Part shown: piece by piece, positions 56,026 through 64,000 of the stretch
Position numbering within the stretch: the stretch's first letter is position 1
How the letters are laid out: each line of letters starts with the position of its first letter
Translations under genes and position numbers: made by a program
Notes under the pieces: model-generated
Databases searched by the model: none
Seen by the model: only the letters and a program-made list of their open reading frames with translations
What the model was told of the DNA's origin: nothing
Origin: Fremontodendron californicum
Lineage: Eukaryota; Streptophyta; Magnoliopsida; Malvales; Malvaceae
Direction: 5' to 3'
Length of the DNA stretch: 64,000 bases
NCBI GenBank assembly: GCA_030761205.1
Contig: JAULJL010000010.1
Location: forward strand, 6,081,001-6,145,000

Positions 56026-58168
56026 TGTAGACACCGGATTTTATCCAGATTTAATTTTTTTTATTATTAAAAGAAAAACAAAAATCAAAAATCAAAAAAA
56101 AAAAAAAATTGGATAGTTCCGAAAATTAAAGGAAAAATCAGAAGAAATTCGGAATTAATAAAAAAAAATGAAAAAAAAACAAGTTTTGATTAAAACAAAT
56201 CACCTCTTTGGATTAGAATGGGACTCTAAAAAATATAATCAGATTAAAATTCCTAATCCTAGTAGAACTAGATCTCTTCCCTATAAAAAAGAACCCAAGC
56301 ACCACAATCAAAAACACATCAGAAATTGGAGAGAAATCACAAGCAAGAATAGCATAGTATTTTCGAAAATTAGGAGCAAGAAAAAAAAATATTTTTTGTG
56401 TGGAAAAATTCAAAAGTGAGAGTTAGAATTTGTTTCGAAAAAAATTCTTGAGAAAGAAAAGTTGGATTTTAATTAGAGGAAGCACATACTAAAAGTTGGT
56501 GGCCATTCGACGGCCAATGGAGTAGATCGGAGGAGGTGAAGTTTGGAACTTCGATTTCAGATCTAGGAGATCCTAGAGAGATTCGGTTGAAACTAATTTG
56601 GTTTTTGGAACGAGGAGATCGAGGAGAATTTTTTAAGATTTGTTTTGGATTTTTTTGATCACCGACGGCGACGGCGACGGCTGGTCGGCGACAGTGGTGG
56701 CGGCAGGTGACCGAAATCTGGGCAGTGAAAAACATTCATCAGTGTTCTTGAGGATTTTTTTCAGAGAAAAGGAGATTTTGTTTTGTAAAAAACAGGTAAA
56801 AATATGATACAAAAAAAATGGTGTTTAAAGAGGGAGCAGGTGGGTTGGCCCAGGCAGGCCCGCGCGGCCCACGCCTGGGCTGAATCCCACCTGCTCCCTT
56901 TCATTTTTGTTACGTTTTGGTTTATGGTTTCTTTTGTTTTATTTGCATTGTTTCACTTTTTTTTTTTTTTTACTTATTACTTACTAATAATTGTTTTTTA
57001 GTTTTGTAGGTTTTTATTTGATATGTTATTATTATTTATTATTATTATTATTAATTATTAACTAATCATATATTTTTAGGGAAAAAAATTATTATTATTT
57101 TTAAGAAAACTATTATTATATTATATTATATTATATTTTAGTGTATATTAATAATTGTATATTTTTAATATTGTTAATTATTAATTTATTTTTTTTAGAT
57201 TAGATTAATTTAATTGAAGAATAATTATTTTTAGAATAAATAAATTGAGATTTTTTCAATGAGAAAATTCAAAGAAATTACGAATGGTTAATTTCTGAGA
57301 AAATTCTAGGTAAGAAATTTCTCTTAAAAATTCTCCAGAATGAATGGTAAAATTTTTTAAGGGATTATTTTCAATACTAATAAAAATCAAAATTTTATTT
57401 TTGTAAGAATAATTAATTTTCAATATCTTTTTTTCTAAAATTGATCTTCCATAATAAATGCTTAATTAAAATTGAAGAATAAATTGAGATTTTTTCCGAT
57501 GATGAAATTTAAAAAAGTTGCGAATGGTTGACTTTTAAGAAATTTCTAGGTGAGAAAAATTCTCTTAAAAATTCTCCAGAAAGAATGAAAAAATATTTTA
57601 AGAGATGATTTTCGATTTTAAAAATCAGAATTTATTTTTCAAACAAACATTAATAAAATGTGGATTAATTTTGGAAGATTAATTTAAGAGAAATAATTTA
57701 ACTAAATAATTTAATTTTTCCGACGACGGAGCCTCTTCAATAGAACGAATGGTTTCTTTTGAATACTCTCGAGGTGAGGAAACATTTTTTAGTAATTTCT
57801 CCAAAATGAATGGAAGGAAGACTTAAAAAATAATCTCTGAGATTTCTAACTTTAACAATTAAAATGAAATAGGATAGACAAGACCAGTTAATTAAGACTT
57901 TTTAAGTTTCACAAGACTACTTCGGTACTATCTTTTAGATAGGCGTTGTGAGGGTGCTAATTCTTCCTCACACGTAACCGTACTCCCGAACCTAGTTATG
58001 ACAAGTAGACCAGAACCTATTCTTTTTAAGGTACCTTAGTCAAGCTTAGGATTACTTTAAATGGGATAGATTCATAAAGGTGACTAATCACACCTGGATT
58101 AGATGATTAGTGGCGACTCTATTGATTTGCGTCTAGCATGCTGAATTCGTATTTGACACGTTATGACA
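56026..58168 (+). repeat. 3' LTR of Tat element B (2,143 bp)
   Basis: Starts TGTAGACACCGGATTTT and ends ACACGTTATGACA. A TATA box CCCTATAAAAAAG lies at 56279-56291. The last 270 bp, read on the minus strand, carry the block shared with the other Tat LTRs (GAGTCGCCACTAATCATC, GAGGAAGAATTAGCACCCTC). ORFs inside have no domain. Confidence 0.8.
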
Positions 58169-60100
58169 ATCACAATACTTTTTAACATATTAAAATTATT
58201 TGTTCTATCAAAATGTTTAATCTCAAATTTCACAACCTATCCACTGATATATGTCATTAGCCTGACTCTGGTACTTTTTAATACTGATTTGGAGTTATAC
58301 ACGTGTTCAATTTTTATTTGCACATGTGTTTATGCTTTTTTGAAAGAAAAAAAAAATCCATCCATCAATTATTAGGAGACAAAGAAAGAAAATCAAAAGC
58401 GGAATATGCTTTAGAAAGAAAAAAAAAATCACATGAAATTTGATGCATCGATAAAGGAGGGTTTCCTTTTCGCCCCTACCAAATTAAATGTTTTTGGGTC
58501 CCTTTTGGAGGGGGGGGGGGGGCTTTTATTAATCAAAAGTTGGGATACTCATTTCCTAAAGGATAAAAGAATTAACATGAAACTCTCTCTCTCTTGCACA
58601 AGATTTTTTTTTTTTTTTTTTAATTTTCATATTCTTATATTGTAATAAAAAGAACAAAAGAATGTCGTTCAAATATGATTGGAATTTGGAAAGAAAACTT
58701 TTGGTTACTAGAGTTAAAGCAAGTGTTAATGGAATATATTACCCTTGTATATAGTTATTGTTAGAATATTTCTTAAGAAAATAATCCTATACTTCAGTAG
58801 TAGAGTTTTTAAAGTTTCCAAGCGAGATGGATTTGTTTGTTAATATTGAAAAGTAAAAAGATGAAAGAGGATTGGTATAAAGTAGAAAGAAAATTATTTT
58901 TATTAGTGTTTGATAGGAAAAAAATAATTAAAAAGATGATCATTTTATATCTTTATAAAAAAAAAAAATCATTTCAAATTGAAAAATAAGATGAAAAAAA
59001 ATAGTAGAGATGTGAGTTTAAGTATTACATATTTACTAGATTATTAGGCAATGATGGAAAAGACATACTTTTCCCTCAAATTTTTTTTTTTTATATTTTA
59101 CATTTATTTACAAAGGATAAAATAATATTTTCTTTTATTTTTCAATTCTATTAGGCAATGATGAAAAAGGCATATTTTTTTCTTAATTTTTTCATCTTTT
59201 TTATCAAACATACACCAATAAAAAGAAGAAAAAAAATATTTTTTCATCTTTTCATTTTTCTCCTCCAATCTTTAATCTTTATATTTTTCTATCAATCTAA
59301 TAAAACTTAAAACATGTCCCCTTAAAGTATATTTATAAAATTTAACTAATATTTTTCTGAATAAAAAATTAACTAATTGTTAAATGAATATATGACAACA
59401 ATATATCTAACATTACTTGTATAATAAAATCTTTTTTTGATACTTTTTTTTTTTTTGTAAAATAGGGAAAATAAAAAGAAAAATTATTTTTTTTTGTATG
59501 ATGCTCCTCCTTCCATATTTACTTCAAAGTCTATTGCTTTCTTTCCTGCATCTTAAAAATGTAATTGCTTTTTTCCCACTTCCCTTGCGATAGAGTACAT
59601 CTCTCACATTATTATTATTATTAAAATCCAACAATTATTTACTGATTTATAAAGTTAATCATATCAATAGATGCTTGTTAAAAATATTTTAAAAGTAAAA
59701 TTTTAAATACATTAAATCGAAAAAATACACTTTTAAAGTTGTCGAACAAATTAGATAACCCTAATCATGTTATAAAAAATGATAATCCAATGTAAATTAA
59801 AAATAGACGTCATATTCAACAATATAAGAGTCATTTTGATTTGCTTTGGTTGATCTTTATAGACACCTTGTTAGTTGTTACCTTTGAGATCTAATTAGAG
59901 AATTAATCTTGAAACTCCACCAAGCAAAATAGGTCGAAGTGAATAGTTTTGATTCTATTCATAATTATTGTCTAATTCTTGAATATCTAAACTTCTTTTA
60001 TGAGGATTGAGGATGAGAATGACACAAACTTTAGTGAAAAATTTTAATTATAGCATATGGGCTATTCTTATTTTTCAATTAATTAAGGATGTGAGATTTG
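58169..60100. other. AT-rich non-coding DNA
   Basis: No gene supported. Contains a 13-base G run at 58510-58522, a T-run at 58606-58621 and a short duplicated TTAGGCAATGATG-AAAA motif (59044 and 59153). Confidence 0.5.
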
Positions 60101-60104
60101 ATAA

Positions 60105-60270
60105 TTTTAGACTCGATACTATTATACGACACTGAAAAAATAATTAAAATACGATATGATATGAAAAAATAACCTGAATACGATATGAATACACGAATAT
60201 ATATAATACTTTAAACACGATTATGATACGTGAAAATATATAAACACGACACAATTACATGGATTGTCAA
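60105..60270. repeat. Cluster of ACGATATGA/ACACGA words
   Basis: ATACGATATGAT, ATACGATATGAATACACGA, ACACGATTATGATACG and ACACGACACAAT follow each other, typical of a decayed dispersed plant repeat. Ends and class are not determined. Confidence 0.35.
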
Positions 60271-61227
60271 GTTTAGATGTGATTTTGATTAATGAAGCAA
60301 AATTGCTAATAAATTTTGTTAGCTCTATAAATTTGGGATCGGCTCCCCTCAATTACTTTTCAGTTCATTATTGTTTAATATATCTTTAATCATCATTTAC
60401 AAGTATGACTTTCACAATTAATAAATAGGTTTCATATGTGAATGATAATAATAAACTTATTAAAAAATAATAGATAAAAAAGATAATGAATTGTATCCTA
60501 ATCCTATAAATTTTGTCCAATGTTATTTTCGTGAGAGATTGCAATTGATATTTGGTTTGACATATGGATATGGTTGGGCAAAAAATCCTTTTCATCTTTT
60601 TTTTAAAAAATATATATATTTTTATGAAATATCTTTAAAAAAAAATTGATGATTAAATTTCTTAAAAATTTAATATCGAAAATTTGAACTTTAACCCTCG
60701 GCTTTTTAACAATCATTACATGAAGCAGGGATTTTATATTACATATAACAAAGTCCTTAAAATTTTCCTTTCATTTTATTTTTTAAAAAGAAATAACTAA
60801 TTTATATTAAACAAAGCTTGCAAAAACTATATATTAAAGCTTGCAAAAGATGTAGTGATCACTTTCCTAATTGGATGTGAAGTAATTTTTTTAATAAAGA
60901 AAACAAATTTTTGCGGCTTATTTTAATTGGATGATATAAAACTATAGTTTTATAGAAAATCATGATTCATAAAAAAAAAAAAAAAATTTAGCTCAATATA
61001 AAATTTATATTCCCTTCCAATAATTTATGCCTTTTACTTGTAAAGATTGATCCAATTGATAAAGAGAGAAATTCTCTTTTCTTGTCAATTAAGATTTAAT
61101 TTTTATAATAAACTTTTCAGAATAGAATCTTAAATGTACCAATTCGATATGAAAAAATTCACTTTTAAAATCATCGGAAAAAAATTTCCAAACAAAATCT
61201 AAAAAATATCGTGATCGTATAATTAAA

Positions 61228-61408
61228 AAATAATTTATATTTGATGTATTATCAGTGTCAGTGCATCATACGATGTCACCTGTCGGGTTAGGGGTTAGGG
61301 TTAGGGGTTAGGAGTTAGAGGTTAGTGATTAGAATTAGTGATTAATTTTTTAAAATTCACTGTCAATATATAAACCTATATACTGACAATGAATCAAATA
61401 CAAACTTT
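61228..61408. repeat. Degenerate TTAGGGG-like heptamers within weak inverted flanks
   Basis: From 61283, GGGTTAG-type units follow each other (GGGTTAG, GGGTTAG, GGTTAG, GGGTTAG, GAGTTAG, AGGTTAG, then TGATTAG-like) to about 61345. The flanks TATTTGATGTATTATCAGTG and, inverted, TATTTGATTCATTGTCAGTA resemble TIRs of a small element that may contain the array. Confidence 0.5.
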
Positions 61409-62259
61409 TTTTAAAAAAAATAGACCCTTCGGCTAAATGCTAGTAAGAGTTTTAACTGTTTATAAAAGTCCAGCCAAAGGAAAAATATTGGCTTTGGGTT
61501 GTAAAAAGTTAATTAGGTGTTGGGCCATAGGTAGACCAAACATGGGCCCAAGTGGCCGAAAAATCCTTTTCAAACATTAAGCCGAAGGCCAAAGGGAGAT
61601 TCATATTTTCAATATTCAAAAATGGGGTTTACTTGTTTATTTGTTTTCACCAAGAATTGAAGATAAGGTGAGGTTTTACAATTCGTGTCATGTCTTTGTC
61701 AAAACAGAACTAATGGTTCCACCTTCGCTTCTTCTAATAAAAGAAAGTATATCTTGGATTGATCTTAGCTAGTGAAGGTAAAATAGGAAAATAATATTCT
61801 TCCCATCATATTTGTTTCAAATTTTTGTATAGCTTGATATGATATATAATTATTGATTTAATTATAATATCTTATTTATTAATTAATTAATTTATCCATG
61901 AATTGATAGATTTTACATTTAAATTTATCCAATAATTATATGTCATATAAGAAAGTGCACAAATTTAGAACAAAATTAGTTGAGCTAGTAACATGACATA
62001 TTGATGGTTACTAAAATTTGACATACGAGTGAAAATATATATATATATATATATATTTTGAAAAAATAATATGTAAAAAAGGTGGATAGTTTTTTTATCA
62101 TCCATTATACGGGTGTTTTGAAAAAATTATGTTTTTAAAAGGAAAAAGAAGTTATATGAGTAAAAATGGAGTAGTTTTTTATGTTTTTCTTTTTTTTTTT
62201 TTTAAATTAAAAGACATAAATAACCTTAATTTTTATTTTATTGTTAAATTGTTTTTGAG

Positions 62260-62341
62260 CTTATAAATAAAATTTTCAATTGAGTTGGTGTCTCTTGACT
62301 AGTGACATCAACCCATTCACGAGTTTTATAATAAGTATAGA
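62260..62341 (-). mobile_element. Helitron 5' end, same family as 16444-17477
   Basis: On the minus strand it begins TCTATACTTATTATAAAACT at 62341 and continues with GGGTTGATGTCACTAGTC and ACCAACTCAATTG, matching the Helitron copies at 16.4-17.5 kb. The downstream body is diverged and no terminal hairpin/CTAG is recognised. Confidence 0.55.
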
Positions 62342-62962
62342 TAAGTCTATATTCATTAATTCATATTTTTCTGAATATTTTATTTTTTAAATATTGCACC
62401 TAGTGTGCAAGGTAAATTTGTTTCAATATCCAAAATGTAAATAACAAAATTGATGTATTTATGTCATAAACGAAAAATAAAATTTTATAAATTTGTAAAC
62501 TATTTATTTGAAATAACACCAATAATAGAAATTGGATATTGTAAAGCAATAGCCAATAGCTTTACCATAAAGATATAGCTAATACCACATGAATTCTTGG
62601 GATGTCCAAAATTTTTGCCACTACTTTTATGTGACTCCCTTTGTTAATATAGATTGTTGACACATTATACCAATATTTGGAATCAATGCCAAATTAAAAA
62701 TGTTATATACACCAAATAATTATATAAATTTCATACACATATGACAATATAGGATTAAATTGAAAAAAAAAAAATTATGTATAATTTATGTGTATGAAAT
62801 ATATGTATGTAGCGCTATCCTTTTAAAAGATTTGTTTTTTATTTATTTGTACGAATTTATTATTACCTAACAACTTACCTTGATGCATCTTTTCTTGGAA
62901 GGGTTAAAATTGTTTTTAATGAGATACTTCAAAGATTAAAGTTTAAATTTTATTATTAAAAG

Positions 62963-63344
62963 CATGGATTAAAAAAATCCGATGAGTATATTAAAATTGA
63001 AAATTAATCGAATCGGTATAAAATCGATTTAACCGATTAAAAACCGGTAAAATATTAGATTGAATCGGTAAAAAATCAGTTATATATATTTTTTATTTTT
63101 TTTCAAAATTTTATTTGTAATTAATGAGATTTAAACCATTCACATCTTAGTTTCATAAGTAAGACCTTACCATTAAACCAAATGCATATTTTTGTTAATT
63201 GTTAATTATATTTAATATTTATTTAACATTAAACTTAGTATTTAAATATTAAAAAACCAAATTACATCAAACCGCCCGGTCCAATCGGTTGGATCGAAAA
63301 CTAGAGATCTGATCGGTTCGACCTCCAATCCGATTTTTTTGACA
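62963..63344. mobile_element. Degenerate small element rich in CCGGT/CGATTT words
   Basis: The left end CATGGATTAAAAAAATCCGA and the inverted right end CAATGTCAAAAAAATCGGAT form imperfect TIRs. Words such as AATCGGTATAAAATCG, AACCGATTAAAAACCGG and ATCGGTTCGACC fill the ends. The centre holds a tRNA-like stretch. Confidence 0.45.
63118..63186 (-). ncRNA. tRNA-like relic (pol III A/B-box pattern)
   Basis: The minus strand reads TTTGGTTTAATGGTAAGG (A-box-like) and, about 30 bases later, GGTTTAAATCTC (B-box-like, compare GGTTCGANTCC). Stem pairing is poor, so this is at best a tRNA pseudogene or a tRNA-derived SINE head. Confidence 0.3.
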
Positions 63345-63399
63345 TTGATTAAAAGTCTCAAGTTTGAATCTTGAAATAAGCATAATGAAATTTCAGAAA

Positions 63400-64000
63400 T
63401 GAGTGATGCATCCAAAAGAGTATATCTTATTTAACCTTGCACTAAAAATAATATCAATTGTAAAGTATAGTAGAAGCAAGGGTCGAGTTCACAGGGATTG
63501 GTGTTTAATTTAAGAGTTATTAGTTTATACTTAAATTCAAGAAAAACAAAATAAAATGGGAGTATTTGAAACAAGTTAAAAATAAAGCAATCAATAAAAG
63601 TAAGAAGTAATAAAATAATATGAAATCAAATATGAGAGAAATATGGCTAAAGGTTCATTCTCCACCACTAGATATCATTAAGAATCAAATTCAGATCTAT
63701 CAATATCAATTATCTATCAAAGTTAACAACCGTAGATAACAACATCTTGTGTTACCCCAATGCTTCCTTAGTTCGTCTTTAAGCAGGACGAACGCCACTA
63801 CTTAATCTCTAACTATTAAACAAGCTAGGATGAACATCTTTAAATTTAATTTGACAGCAGCTTTATGATGAGAAAGATAGGTTGATTTAAGCAACAAAAG
63901 CATAAACATGAATTGTTTAACTTAGGTTATGTTCCACTTTACAATTAGCGAAAACTTGATCATAATCATTAATCACAAATTGTCACTTATGAATAGGAAA
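63400..64000. other. Non-coding; possible retroelement fragment
   Basis: The stretch around GGGTCGAGTTCACAGGGATTG (63480-63500) and GGTTCATTCTCCACCAC (63651) looks like a dispersed retroelement-derived repeat seen in many plants, but I cannot place it in a family. No ORF. Confidence 0.3.

Larger units (their letters stand above)
51900..58168 (+). mobile_element. Tat-lineage retrotransposon B, truncated (plus strand)
   Basis: Contains the protease end of gag-pro (51905-52980), an apparent intron, a short post-intron remnant, a long non-coding spacer, a tandem array, a polypurine tract and a 2.14-kb 3' LTR. RT, RNase H and integrase are absent, and the 5' part of the element, including any 5' LTR, is not found in the window. 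Confidence 0.75.

Noticed and set aside
61283..61345. Genuine telomere or chromosome fusion site
   Set aside because: Units are TTAGGGG/TTAGGG rather than TTTAGGG, the array is short, and no subtelomeric context is seen.

Overview
This window reads as AT-rich, TE-dense nuclear DNA of a flowering plant, most likely a eudicot. The evidence is plant CACTA, MULE, hAT and Helitron elements, Ty1/copia and Ty3/gypsy retrotransposons of the Tekay, Athila and Tat lineages, intron-containing gene structure and plant-type TATA boxes. I cannot name the species. Only two ordinary host-gene features are visible: the first exon of a short-chain dehydrogenase/reductase (951-1290, minus) whose remaining exons lie off the left edge, and a small single-exon gene of unknown function (13289-13534, minus) with a clear TATA box.

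Layout. 1-93 is the end of a CACTA transposon. 1.4-8.3 kb is a graveyard of small DNA transposons (a MULE-type MITE, two copies of one MITE family, hAT MITEs) around an unusual 2.2-kb fold-back element (about 4590-6775) whose arms carry ladders of short near-perfect hairpins. 8440 to about 12.4 kb is a deleted CACTA element that keeps only its decayed accessory gene. 15.6-17.5 kb holds a degenerate hAT MITE and a tandem/nested cluster of short Helitrons.

17.8-58.2 kb is a nested retrotransposon stack that can be resolved to the base from target-site duplications (TSDs). A copia remnant (17798-18634, resuming at 51757 to about 51900) was split by a minus-strand Tat-lineage element (18640-51751, TSD ATATT). 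The left LTR of that Tat element received a 4.94-kb solo LTR (19909-24852, TSD CTTAT) and a Tekay-type chromovirus (25609-44322, TSD CCAAA). The gag of the chromovirus received a plus-strand Athila-type element (31444-40982, TSD AACTG). The other Tat LTR (about 48900-51751) preserves the empty sites of the first two insertions. A second, plus-strand Tat element follows to 58168 with a 2.14-kb LTR.

The most interesting object is the innermost, youngest Athila-type element. Its RT, RNase H and most of its integrase are gone, yet gag, protease and the integrase tail remain one open frame. In the position where Athila elements carry an env-like region it has two extra reading frames. One is a basic, cysteine-rich ORF with two in-frame stops. 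The other is an intact, intronless 215-residue LONELY GUY (LOG) family cytokinin-activating enzyme. Both start just after polypyrimidine-AG sequences that look like splice acceptors, and a good donor lies just upstream of gag, suggesting retrovirus-like subgenomic splicing. From 58.2 kb to the end I find only AT-rich non-coding DNA with fragments of small repeats.
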